The translations under genes and the position numbers were made by a program. From an uncultured SAR86 cluster bacterium (GTDB lineage: Bacteria > Pseudomonadota > Gammaproteobacteria > Magnimaribacterales > D2472): a DNA stretch of 64,000 bases. Each line of letters begins with the position of its first letter. The stretch's first letter is position 1. The stretch is taken from the NCBI GenBank assembly GCA_902558395.1, contig CACEDS010000003.1, positions 186,001 through 250,000 of the forward strand. Reading direction: 5' to 3'. Under the pieces are notes generated by a model. That model searched no databases. It was not told the origin of the DNA and worked only from the letters and a program-made list of their open reading frames with translations. Below, piece by piece: positions 37,097-45,467 of the stretch.

Positions 37097-37102
37097 TATA
37101 AT
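37097..37102 (+). promoter_or_regulatory. TATAAT box of the sapC-like gene, leaderless layout
   Basis: Perfect TATAAT directly after the terminator T run and only five bases before the ATG at 37108, so transcription would start at or next to the start codon. Confidence 0.55.
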
Positions 37103-37107
37103 AGGTT

Positions 37108-37818
37108 ATGAAATTAGAAGCATTAAACAATAAACAGCATGCAAAATTAAAAGTAAATTCTGTTTATAAAATTGATAGTGGCTTTGATTATAATTTTTGT
37201 CCAGTATATCCGCTCGAGTACACTTCCTTGCAATCAGACTATCCAATTTTTTTTACTAAAGATAACGATACTTGGCAAACGATAGCTCTTCTTGGTTTTC
37301 AAGAAAATGAAAATTTATTTTTAGGCAAAGGAGTTTGGATCTCAAGATATGTTCCTTTAAGCATTCAAAGACTACCTTTTTACATTGGCTCTCAAAAAGA
37401 AGTTGTTAACGGTATACCGAATGAAAATAAAGTTTTACATATCGACATGGATCATCCTGGATTAAATAACTCTGAAGGTAATGAGATATTTCTTGAGCAT
37501 GGAGGAAATTCTGAATATTTAGATTATATAAATAATATTCTTTCAACAATTCATAAAGAAGCAAATGCTGTAGATATTTTTTGTAAAGAAATCTCAAATC
37601 TTGATTTACTAAAGCTTGCTGATATAAAAATAGATTTTAATGAAAGTGAATCTCATGAGCTAAAAGGTCTATATGTTATTGATGAAGAAAAACTTAAAAA
37701 TTTAGACAAAGAAAACTTATATAAACTTCATATTCATCAATATTTACAACATATTTATATGATAGGAGCCTCAATTGGAAATGTTAATAAACTGATATCT
37801 CTTAAAAGAAGCAAATAA
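37108..37818 (+). CDS. SapC-family protein
   Basis: 236-residue cytoplasmic protein of the SapC family (named after a Campylobacter S-layer-associated gene; molecular role unknown). Family features: FCPVYPLEYTSLQSDYPIFFTKD, IALLGFQENENLFL, YVPLSIQRLPFYIG, and the C-terminal HQYLQHIYMIGASIGNVNKLISLK. In Alteromonas, Xanthomonas and Caulobacter relatives it accompanies carbohydrate-type TBDTs together with a cupin protein and a tryptophan-halogenase-like flavoprotein. Here the TBDT and cupin are present but the flavoprotein is not. Confidence 0.87.
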   Translation: MKLEALNNKQHAKLKVNSVYKIDSGFDYNFCPVYPLEYTSLQSDYPIFFTKDNDTWQTIALLGFQENENLFLGKGVWISRYVPLSIQRLPFYIGSQKEVVNGIPNENKVLHIDMDHPGLNNSEGNEIFLEHGGNSEYLDYINNILSTIHKEANAVDIFCKEISNLDLLKLADIKIDFNESESHELKGLYVIDEEKLKNLDKENLYKLHIHQYLQHIYMIGASIGNVNKLISLKRSK

Positions 37819-37821
37819 CTA

Positions 37822-38820
37822 ATGGAATATAAAAATTTAAATGAAATAAATGCTAGCGATTTTTCGCTAGACATTCTTCAATCAGAAAATCCAGTTGTTA
37901 TTAGAGGGGTAGTATCTGATTGGCCAATTGTAAAGAAATCTACTGATACAATCGAAAAGATTTGTGAATATCTTTTATATTTTTATGAAAGTGACAGAAT
38001 TATTGCCTTTGCCAGCAAACCAGAAAAGGGTAACAAGTTTACATACGGCAATAATCAAAATCAAATGAGTTTTGAACAACTAGAAAGCACACTAGATTTA
38101 GTTTTAGAAACAATATCGGAATCTCAAAAAATAAATAATCCTGGGACTATATACATGGGTTCAACGACTTTAGACTATGTTTTGCCCGGATTTGATCAAG
38201 ATAATAATTTTTTTATAGGAGACGTAAATCCACTTAAAAGTATTTGGGTTGGTAATAAAACTATTGTTCCTCCTCATTTTGATGTGCCAGATAATATTGC
38301 TTTTGTATGTTCAGGAAAAAGAAAATTTACACTTTTTCCTCCATCACAACTCAAAAATATGTATATAGGACCTTTAGAACTCACTCCAGCAGGACAGCCT
38401 ATTAGTCTTGTAGATATTGAAAATCCTGACTATGAAAAATATCCAAAATTTAAAGAAGCCAAGTCTCATGGAATGCAGGCTATTCTTGAGCCTGGAGATG
38501 GTATTTTTATTCCAAGTTTATGGTGGCATCAGGTAGAAAGTTTTGGTGATTTAAATATTCTTGTTAATTATTGGTGGAGAGATATACCAAGTTACATGGG
38601 TAACCCAATGGATGCACTAATGCATTCTATTATTTCATTGAGAGACTTGCCTGAACATCAAAAACAAAATTGGATAAATATGTTTAATCACTATGTCTTT
38701 AATTTTGATAATAAAAATTTTGATCATATACCTGGTGAATTAAATGGTTCACATAAGGAAATAAATGATGATTTAGCAAAAGAGTTAAGAACACTTTTAC
38801 TTAAAAACTTAAATAGATAA
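37822..38820 (+). CDS. Cupin-like (JmjC-fold) protein, TBDT-associated
   Basis: 332-residue Fe(II)/2-oxoglutarate-type cupin_8 protein. N-terminal NPVVIRGVVSDWPIVKK is typical of JmjC hydroxylase relatives. Metal ligands appear as His and Asp in VPPHFDVPDN and a distal His in IPSLWWHQVESFG; the Lys/Arg region KRKFTLFPPSQ would bind 2-oxoglutarate. It is the second partner of the TBDT-SapC trio; a role in modifying the receptor or its substrate has been suggested by such context but is not shown. Starts three bases after sapC. Confidence 0.85.
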   Translation: MEYKNLNEINASDFSLDILQSENPVVIRGVVSDWPIVKKSTDTIEKICEYLLYFYESDRIIAFASKPEKGNKFTYGNNQNQMSFEQLESTLDLVLETISESQKINNPGTIYMGSTTLDYVLPGFDQDNNFFIGDVNPLKSIWVGNKTIVPPHFDVPDNIAFVCSGKRKFTLFPPSQLKNMYIGPLELTPAGQPISLVDIENPDYEKYPKFKEAKSHGMQAILEPGDGIFIPSLWWHQVESFGDLNILVNYWWRDIPSYMGNPMDALMHSIISLRDLPEHQKQNWINMFNHYVFNFDNKNFDHIPGELNGSHKEINDDLAKELRTLLLKNLNR

Positions 38821-38825
38821 TTAAA

Positions 38826-39656
38826 TTAAACTCTAGTTTTTTCGATATTTTTAATAACTTCATCCTTTCTGCTATCAAAAACTTTACCAAACCTTGCTTG
38901 AACAGTAGCTGATAGAATATCAATAATAACCAAATGAGCCAATCTTGACGTCATAGGTATGTGAAGGTTATTTTCTAGGTGAGTATGAATATGGAGTACC
39001 ACATTAGAAAGTCTAGCAAGAGGGGAGTCTTCAGAAGTTAGTGCTATAGTTTTTACACCATTTTTCTTCGCTATTTTGGCAGTCTCAACAATTTCAGTAG
39101 TTCTTCCTGTGAAAGAAATAAGTACTAATACGTCGCCTTCTTTCATCATTGAGACTATCATTCTTTGATTAATATAGTCAGTATGAGCAACAACAGGTAC
39201 CCCGAATCTAAAAAATTTATGCTGAGCATCTAATGCAACAGGACCAGATCCACCTAATCCAAAAAAGGTAATACTTTTTGCATTTGCTAATAAATCAGTA
39301 GCCTTATCTATTGATTCAGCATTTAAGTTTTGACCGACATTAACTATCGTAGATTGAATATCTTTCATCACTCGTTTCACTACTTCTGGAGTATCTTTAT
39401 CTACATTAAATCTATCTAGGAGCTCATTTGTATTTGTAATTTCTTGAGCTATTTGAATCTTAAAAGCAGGATACCCATCAAAACCTAATTTCTTACAGAA
39501 TCTGTTAACAGTAGGTAAACTCACTCCAGCTTCTTCAGCAAGTGATGTAATTGATTGATTGATTACTTTAGTTGGATTATTTAAAACAGATAAGGCTATC
39601 CATTTTTCAGATTTACTTAATTTAACTTCTCCATTTACTAATGTGTCTAGAATCAT
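38826..39656 (-). CDS. hexR: HexR, RpiR-family regulator of central carbon metabolism
   Basis: 276 residues: N-terminal RpiR helix-turn-helix (SITSLAEEAGVSLPTVNRFCKKLGF) and a C-terminal SIS sugar-phosphate domain (SITFFGLGGSGPVALDAQHK, VLISFTGRTTEIVETAKIAK). In gammaproteobacteria HexR binds KDPG, the Entner-Doudoroff intermediate, and controls zwf, edd, eda, gap, pyk and aceE-type genes. Its location beside aceEF-zwf-edd-eda and the HexR-like palindrome in its own promoter support the name strongly. Five bases separate its stop from that of the convergent cupin gene. Confidence 0.93.
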   Translation of the reverse strand: MILDTLVNGEVKLSKSEKWIALSVLNNPTKVINQSITSLAEEAGVSLPTVNRFCKKLGFDGYPAFKIQIAQEITNTNELLDRFNVDKDTPEVVKRVMKDIQSTIVNVGQNLNAESIDKATDLLANAKSITFFGLGGSGPVALDAQHKFFRFGVPVVAHTDYINQRMIVSMMKEGDVLVLISFTGRTTEIVETAKIAKKNGVKTIALTSEDSPLARLSNVVLHIHTHLENNLHIPMTSRLAHLVIIDILSATVQARFGKVFDSRKDEVIKNIEKTRV

Positions 39657-39663
39657 TCTGATA

Positions 39664-39691
39664 ATTATATAGATTTGTAATTTATTTACAA
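39664..39691 (-). promoter_or_regulatory. hexR promoter overlapping the HexR-like site
   Basis: On the minus strand TTGTAA (39691-39686), 16 bp, TATAAT (39669-39664), seven bases before the hexR ATG. The -35 box lies within the palindrome, predicting autoregulation. Confidence 0.6.
39676..39690. promoter_or_regulatory. HexR-like operator between hexR and aceE
   Basis: TGTAATTTATTTACA, matching the HexR palindrome and placed to control both the divergent hexR and the aceE-eda-glucan gene run. Confidence 0.75.
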
Positions 39692-39770
39692 TATTTAAGA
39701 TAAATGCATGATATTGTATATTTTTAACATAATCTATCGTAAAATTGAGCTTACATTTTAAAGTACATAT

Positions 39771-42407
39771 ATGAATCCAGAAGATAAAGATCCAATAGAA
39801 ACGAGTGAATGGTTAGAAGCAATCAATAGCGTAATTGAAGAGGAGGGAGTAGACAGAGCATCCTTTCTTATGACAAAGCTAGCCAAAAGATTGAATGAAG
39901 AAGGCGCAATACCAACATATAACTTAACAACACCATTCAGAAACTCTATTCCTGTAAAAGATGAAGCTCAAATGCCTGGTGATTTGTTTATGGAAAGAAG
40001 AATTAGGTCTCTTATCAGGTGGAATGCATTAGCTTTGGTTTTAAGAGCGAATAAAAATGATGATGATTTAGGCGGTCACATTTCAACATTTTCGTCTGCT
40101 GCTACATTATATGATGTAGGTTTTAATTACTTTTTTAGAGGATCTGAAGGCCAGCTTGAAGATTTAATATATTATCAAGGACATTCTTCTCCTGGTATTT
40201 ATGCAAGATCTTTTCTTGAAGGTTATTTGCATGAAGAGGATCTAGATAATTTTAGAAGAGAAGTTAAAAAACCAGGACTTTCTTCATATCCGCACCCATG
40301 GTTAATGCCAGAATATTGGCAATTCCCTACTGTATCTATGGGTTTAGGTCCAATTATGGGAATTTATCAAGCTCATATCATGAGATATATGTCAGCAAGA
40401 GGACTTGTGCCTAGAAACGATAGAAAAGTATGGGTCTTTTGTGGTGATGGTGAAATGGATGAACCGGAATCAAAAGGTGCTATTGCACTTGCAGGGAGAG
40501 AAAGTCTTGAGAACTTAATTTTTGTTATTAATTGTAATCTGCAAAGACTAGATGGGCCTGTGAGAGGAAATGGAAAAATTATTCAAGAGTTAGAGGGATC
40601 ATTTAGAGGCGCTGGATGGAATGTGATCAAAGTTGTTTGGGGAAGAAAATGGGACCCAATAATGGCTAAAGATAAAGAAGGTAAGCTTCAAGATATTATG
40701 GATGCAGTACTTGACGGAGAAATGCAGAACTTTAAAGCAAAAGGTGGGGCATACACTAGAGAAAATTTCTTTGCTAAAGATCCTGATGTCTTAAAAATTG
40801 TTGAAGATTTGACTGATGAAGACATATATAGTCTAAATAGAGGTGGTCATGATCCTTATAAAGTTTATGCTGCATATCATAAAGCTGTAAATTCATCAGG
40901 GGCTCCAACAGTAATTTTAGCTCTTACAACAAAAGGTTATGGAGTTGGTTCAAGAGAGGCCGATAATACAACTCATCAAGTTAAAAAATTATCATTGGAC
41001 AATATAAAAGCATTCAGAGATAAATTTAATATACCTGTTACAGACGAAGATATTGAACAAATACCGTATGTAAGACCGCCTGAAGACTCACCAGAAATGC
41101 AGTATCTTAAGAAAACTAGAGCTAAGCTTGGCGGACCTATTCCAAGAAGAAGAAAAGACTCTAAAGTTTTAAAAATGCCAGATGACAAGTCATTTTCAAA
41201 ACTATTTCAAGGTTCAGAAGGAAGAAATATTTCAACTACAATGGCAACTGTTAGAGTTATAACAGATTTATTAAAAGATAAAGAGCTAGGTAAAAGAATC
41301 GTTCCAATTGTTCCTGATGAAGCTAGAACTTTTGGTATGGAGGCATTATTTAGACAAGTAGGTATTTATTCATCTGCTGGTCAAAACTATGAGCCCGAAG
41401 ATGCAGATAAGGTCATGTGGTACAAGGAATCTAAAGAAGGTGTGATGCTTGAGGAGGGTATTACTGAAGCTGGAGCTTTTTCTGCATGGACTGCTTTGGC
41501 AACAGCTTACACAAATTATGACTTTCCAATGATCCCATTTTATTTATTTTATTCAATGTTTGGATTTCAAAGAATTCATGATTTGGCATGGGCAGCTGGA
41601 GATTCGCAGGCAAAAGGTTTCTTAATTGGTGCAACATCTGGCAGAACAACACTCAATGGTGAAGGGCTACAACATCAAGATGGACACAGTCATATTCTTT
41701 CATCAACTATTCCTAATTGTTTATCTTATGATCCTACTTTTTCATACGAAATCGCAGTGATTATTAAAGATGGTATTCAAAAAATGTATGTTGAACAAAA
41801 AAATTATTTTTATTACATCACAACAATGAATGAAAACTATGAGCATCCGTCAATGCCAGAGGGAGCTGAAGAAGGAATTATTAAAGGTATGTATAAATTA
41901 TTACCTGCAAAAAAACCAGTTATAAGACTTCTTGGTTCAGGTTCTATCCTTAATGAATCTATTAAAGCTAAAGAGTTGCTAAGTACTTACGGCATTGAAT
42001 CCGAAGTATGGAGTGTTACAAGTTTCAATTTACTTCGTAAAGATGGGATGGAGGTTGAAAGAATCAATCAGCTAAATCCAACCAAAAAAGAACAAAAAAC
42101 ATATGTTGAAGAGTGTTTTGAAGACAATCCAATACCTATTGTTGCATCAACTGACTATATGAGATCATATGCAGAACAAATTCGACCTTATGTTAAATCT
42201 GATTACACAGTTTTAGGTACAGATGGCTTTGGTAGAAGTGATTCACGAGAAAGTTTAAGAGAGTTTTTTGAGATTGATGCGAATAGCATAGTTCGAGCAG
42301 CCGCTTACACTCTTCACAAAAATAAAATAATGGATAAAGCACAACTTAAGAAGATTTATGATGACATTGAGGTTGATCCATTAAAACCAAATCCTTGGGA
42401 AGTTTAA
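39771..42407 (+). CDS. aceE: Pyruvate dehydrogenase E1 component, homodimeric type
   Basis: Thiamine-diphosphate enzyme that decarboxylates pyruvate and acetylates lipoate on E2. 878 residues, homodimeric AceE type. Thiamine motif at about residues 223-260 (VFCGDGEMDEPESKGA to FVINCNLQRLDGP), the active-site HSSPGIYARSF, YPHPWLMPEYWQFPTVSMGLGP, and GEGLQHQDGHSHILSST. The start at 39771 gives the normal N-terminus (DPIETSEWLEAINSV). First gene of the long plus-strand run; its stop overlaps the aceF start. Confidence 0.97.
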   Translation: MNPEDKDPIETSEWLEAINSVIEEEGVDRASFLMTKLAKRLNEEGAIPTYNLTTPFRNSIPVKDEAQMPGDLFMERRIRSLIRWNALALVLRANKNDDDLGGHISTFSSAATLYDVGFNYFFRGSEGQLEDLIYYQGHSSPGIYARSFLEGYLHEEDLDNFRREVKKPGLSSYPHPWLMPEYWQFPTVSMGLGPIMGIYQAHIMRYMSARGLVPRNDRKVWVFCGDGEMDEPESKGAIALAGRESLENLIFVINCNLQRLDGPVRGNGKIIQELEGSFRGAGWNVIKVVWGRKWDPIMAKDKEGKLQDIMDAVLDGEMQNFKAKGGAYTRENFFAKDPDVLKIVEDLTDEDIYSLNRGGHDPYKVYAAYHKAVNSSGAPTVILALTTKGYGVGSREADNTTHQVKKLSLDNIKAFRDKFNIPVTDEDIEQIPYVRPPEDSPEMQYLKKTRAKLGGPIPRRRKDSKVLKMPDDKSFSKLFQGSEGRNISTTMATVRVITDLLKDKELGKRIVPIVPDEARTFGMEALFRQVGIYSSAGQNYEPEDADKVMWYKESKEGVMLEEGITEAGAFSAWTALATAYTNYDFPMIPFYLFYSMFGFQRIHDLAWAAGDSQAKGFLIGATSGRTTLNGEGLQHQDGHSHILSSTIPNCLSYDPTFSYEIAVIIKDGIQKMYVEQKNYFYYITTMNENYEHPSMPEGAEEGIIKGMYKLLPAKKPVIRLLGSGSILNESIKAKELLSTYGIESEVWSVTSFNLLRKDGMEVERINQLNPTKKEQKTYVEECFEDNPIPIVASTDYMRSYAEQIRPYVKSDYTVLGTDGFGRSDSRESLREFFEIDANSIVRAAAYTLHKNKIMDKAQLKKIYDDIEVDPLKPNPWEV

Positions 42408-44011
42408 TGTCCACTATTAACCAAATTAATATTCCTGATCTTGGTGATGTTGATGAGGTAGAGGTCATTGAAGTTTGTGTAGAGGTGGGTCAAAAAGTTG
42501 AGTCTGAAGATTCAATTATGATTCTTGAAACTGATAAAGCAGCGATGGAAATACCTGCTTCAGTGAATGGAGAGGTTAAAAATATTCTTATTAATGTAGG
42601 CGATATGGTCAAACAAGGAATGCCTTTTGTTGAGATCGAGGTTTACCAAACATCAACAGAAGAAATAGATATATCTGAAGATGAGGATGTAGATAATCTA
42701 ACTGAATCAAATGAAGAAATAATAGATGATACTTTTAGTGATGAGATATCTCTAGCTAAACCCTTGATTCCTGATCTTGGTGATGTTGATGAGGTAGAGG
42801 TCATTGAAGTTTGTGTAGAGGTGGGTCAAAAAGTTGAGTCTGAAGATTCAATTATGATTCTTGAAACTGATAAAGCAGCGATGGAAATACCTGCTTCAGT
42901 GAATGGAGAGGTTAAAAATATTCTTATTAATGTAGGCGATATGGTCAAACAAGGAATGCCTTTTGTTGAGATTAAAACCATAAAAAAAGCCACTATAAAA
43001 ACTAACAAAATCGAAAATATTGTTACAAAAGCTGATGAGACCAAATCAGATAAAATTGAATCTGTACCTCAAAAAATAAATCAAAATACCCAACCAATAA
43101 ACCACAAAAACTCATCAGTTCATTCAGGACCAGCAACTAGAAAACTTGCTAGAGAGTTTGGAATAAATTTATTAGAGGTTAAAGGCTCTGGTCCAAAAGG
43201 CAGAATCTTAAAAGAAGATCTTCATGCATTTGTTTCACAAAGATTAAATAGTGGTTCAACTCAGGTCGGTTTTCAACATTCTCAACCAGATATAGATTTT
43301 TCAAAATGGGGAAGCGTTAGTTTTGAAAAACTTTCAAAATTTCAAAAAACAGCATCGAAAAATCTTCATACCTCATGGATAAATATTCCTCACGTCACTC
43401 AACATGACGATGCTGACATAACAGATTTATTAGCGTTGCGCGCAGATCTGAATAAGCAACATAAGACAAAAGTTTCTCCATTGGCATACATTATCAAAGC
43501 TACAGTAGAAACCTTAAAACTGTACCCTTTGATGAACACATCCTTAAATAAAAATTTAGATACAGTTGTTTTAAAGGATTATTTTAATATTGGTATTGCT
43601 GTAGATACTCCCGAGGGATTAATCGTACCAAATATAAAAGATGCTGATAAAAAGACTATATTAGAGATTTCTGACAATGTAATGAGCTTAGCTAACCTGG
43701 CTAAAGAAAGAAAGATTAAAGTAGATCAGCTTAAAGGAGCAACATTTACAATATCCTCATTAAGTGGCATTGGTGGAAAATACTTTACACCGATTATTAA
43801 TCCACCTGAAGTGGGAATATTAGGTTTATCAAAACCCTTTGATAACCTTTATTTAGACAATAAGAAAGTCGTTAATAAAAAGCTTTTACCAGTTTCACTC
43901 TCCTATGATCACAGGGTGATCAATGGAGCATATGCAGCAAGATTTGTTTCAGAACTATCTAAACAGTTAAATCAAATTCAATCTTTAAAGGAATCTTTCA
44001 ATGGATCTTAA
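42407..44011 (+). CDS. aceF: Pyruvate dehydrogenase E2, dihydrolipoyl acetyltransferase with two lipoyl domains
   Basis: Core of the pyruvate dehydrogenase complex, passing acetyl from lipoate to CoA. Two lipoyl domains (residues ~8-78 and ~120-190), each with the lipoylated Lys in LETDKAAMEIP, are identical in sequence, encoded by an exact DNA repeat. Next come a flexible linker, the E1/E3-binding domain (GPATRKLAREFGINLLEV), and the catalytic domain with the active-site SYDHRVINGA at the end. The ATG overlaps the aceE stop (TAATG). 534 residues; E. coli has three lipoyl domains. Overlaps zwf by 11 bases. Confidence 0.96.
   Translation: MSTINQINIPDLGDVDEVEVIEVCVEVGQKVESEDSIMILETDKAAMEIPASVNGEVKNILINVGDMVKQGMPFVEIEVYQTSTEEIDISEDEDVDNLTESNEEIIDDTFSDEISLAKPLIPDLGDVDEVEVIEVCVEVGQKVESEDSIMILETDKAAMEIPASVNGEVKNILINVGDMVKQGMPFVEIKTIKKATIKTNKIENIVTKADETKSDKIESVPQKINQNTQPINHKNSSVHSGPATRKLAREFGINLLEVKGSGPKGRILKEDLHAFVSQRLNSGSTQVGFQHSQPDIDFSKWGSVSFEKLSKFQKTASKNLHTSWINIPHVTQHDDADITDLLALRADLNKQHKTKVSPLAYIIKATVETLKLYPLMNTSLNKNLDTVVLKDYFNIGIAVDTPEGLIVPNIKDADKKTILEISDNVMSLANLAKERKIKVDQLKGATFTISSLSGIGGKYFTPIINPPEVGILGLSKPFDNLYLDNKKVVNKKLLPVSLSYDHRVINGAYAARFVSELSKQLNQIQSLKESFNGS
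42431..42636 (+). repeat. Exact 206-bp repeat, copy 1 (lipoyl domain 1 of aceF)
   Basis: Identical at every base to 42767-42972, 336 bp downstream. It covers the whole first lipoyl domain from IPDLGDVDEVEV to PFVEI. Confidence 0.95.
42767..42972 (+). repeat. Exact 206-bp repeat, copy 2 (lipoyl domain 2 of aceF)
   Basis: Second copy of the repeat at 42431-42636. The acidic linker of 130 bp between the copies is unique. Confidence 0.95.
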
Positions 44012-45467
44012 TACATTTAATTTATATCTTTTTGGTGGAACGGGAGATTTATCCAATAGAAAATTGATACCTGCTATGTTCAGACAAGAAACGCTTGGAA
44101 ATATCAATAATGATAGTGAAATTATAGGTCTTGGATCAAGAGATATATCAGTTGATGAATATGCCTTGATGGTTCAAGAATCATTAACAAAGCACTTTCC
44201 TGGATTTAATGAGAATGATGAGGCTTGGAAAAGGTTTTCAAAAAAATTGAGCTATATAAAAGTTGATATAAATTCAAAAGAGGATTGGAAAAATATTAAC
44301 AATATTCCAAGCAACAGAGCTGTTGTTTATTATTTAGCTACTCCACCAAATTTATATAAGCAGATAGCAACATGTTTAAAAGATAATGATTTAATCCAAG
44401 ATAATTGCAGAGTTGTAGTTGAGAAACCTATTGGTTCAGATCTCGAATCAGCAGAGGATATTAATAATTCACTGTCAGCTGGTTTTGTTGAAACCCAAAT
44501 CTATAGAATAGATCATTACTTGGGTAAAGAAGCGGTACAAAATCTTTTAGCGCTAAGATTTGCAAATACTATTTTTGAGAAAAGTTGGTCAAATTCAGCT
44601 ATAGATCATATTCAAATTACTGTCGCAGAAGATTTAGGTGTTGAAGGTCGCGGTGGTTATTACGATGAAACTGGTGCCTTAAGGGATATGGTGCAAAATC
44701 ATTTACTACAGATTTTATGCTTAATTGCAATGGAGCCACCTGTATCGATTCAAAGTGAGTCGGTAAGAGATGAGAAGCTAAAAGTTCTTAAGTCCTTAGC
44801 ACCTTTTACAAAAGAGACAATTGCTTTAAATTCAGTCAGAGCGCAGTATCTTGATGGTATCTCAAAAGGTGAACCAGCATGTGCCTATTTAGATGAGAAT
44901 GGTGTTGATCCAAAAAATAATACTGAAACATTTGTTGCTCTTAAGCTAGAAATTAATAATTGGAGATGGTCAGGCGTTCCCTTTTATTTAAGAACTGGAA
45001 AAAGAATGCACTCAAAATCATCTGAGATAGTGGTTAGGTACAAATCTGTACCTCACAATATTTTTTCAAAAGAAGCCGCATTAAAACCGGACCAGCTTGT
45101 TTTAAGAATTCACCCTGATGAGGGCATTGATTTAAAGTTAAATACTAAGCAGCCTGGTGTGTCTGGATATGATTTAGAAGAACTTCCATTAGATTTAAAT
45201 TTGCATGATTATCATGAACTTGGTCATCAAGATTGTTATGAAAGATTACTTTTAGACGTTATAAGAGGTAATCCATCATTATTTGTAAGACGCGATGAGA
45301 TCGAAGCGTCATGGAAGTGGATAGATAACATTATTAATCTATGGGAATCTCAAGATGTCCCTATGGAAGATTATATATCTGGTGGTTGGGGTCCATCGAA
45401 TGCAGATTTACTATTAAAAAGAGATTTTAGATCTTGGAAAAACGGATCATCAAAAAAATCAACATGA
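44001..45467 (+). CDS. zwf: Glucose-6-phosphate 1-dehydrogenase
   Basis: Oxidises glucose 6-phosphate to 6-phosphogluconolactone, the entry to the Entner-Doudoroff pathway. Nucleotide motif YLFGGTGDLSNRKLIPAMF, the substrate signature RIDHYLGKEAVQN with catalytic His, VRDEKLKVLKSL, and WRWSGVPFYLRTGKRM. 488 residues. It starts inside the aceF 3' end and overlaps edd (ATGA). It occupies the place where lpd follows aceF in E. coli. Confidence 0.97.
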   Translation: MDLNTFNLYLFGGTGDLSNRKLIPAMFRQETLGNINNDSEIIGLGSRDISVDEYALMVQESLTKHFPGFNENDEAWKRFSKKLSYIKVDINSKEDWKNINNIPSNRAVVYYLATPPNLYKQIATCLKDNDLIQDNCRVVVEKPIGSDLESAEDINNSLSAGFVETQIYRIDHYLGKEAVQNLLALRFANTIFEKSWSNSAIDHIQITVAEDLGVEGRGGYYDETGALRDMVQNHLLQILCLIAMEPPVSIQSESVRDEKLKVLKSLAPFTKETIALNSVRAQYLDGISKGEPACAYLDENGVDPKNNTETFVALKLEINNWRWSGVPFYLRTGKRMHSKSSEIVVRYKSVPHNIFSKEAALKPDQLVLRIHPDEGIDLKLNTKQPGVSGYDLEELPLDLNLHDYHELGHQDCYERLLLDVIRGNPSLFVRRDEIEASWKWIDNIINLWESQDVPMEDYISGGWGPSNADLLLKRDFRSWKNGSSKKST

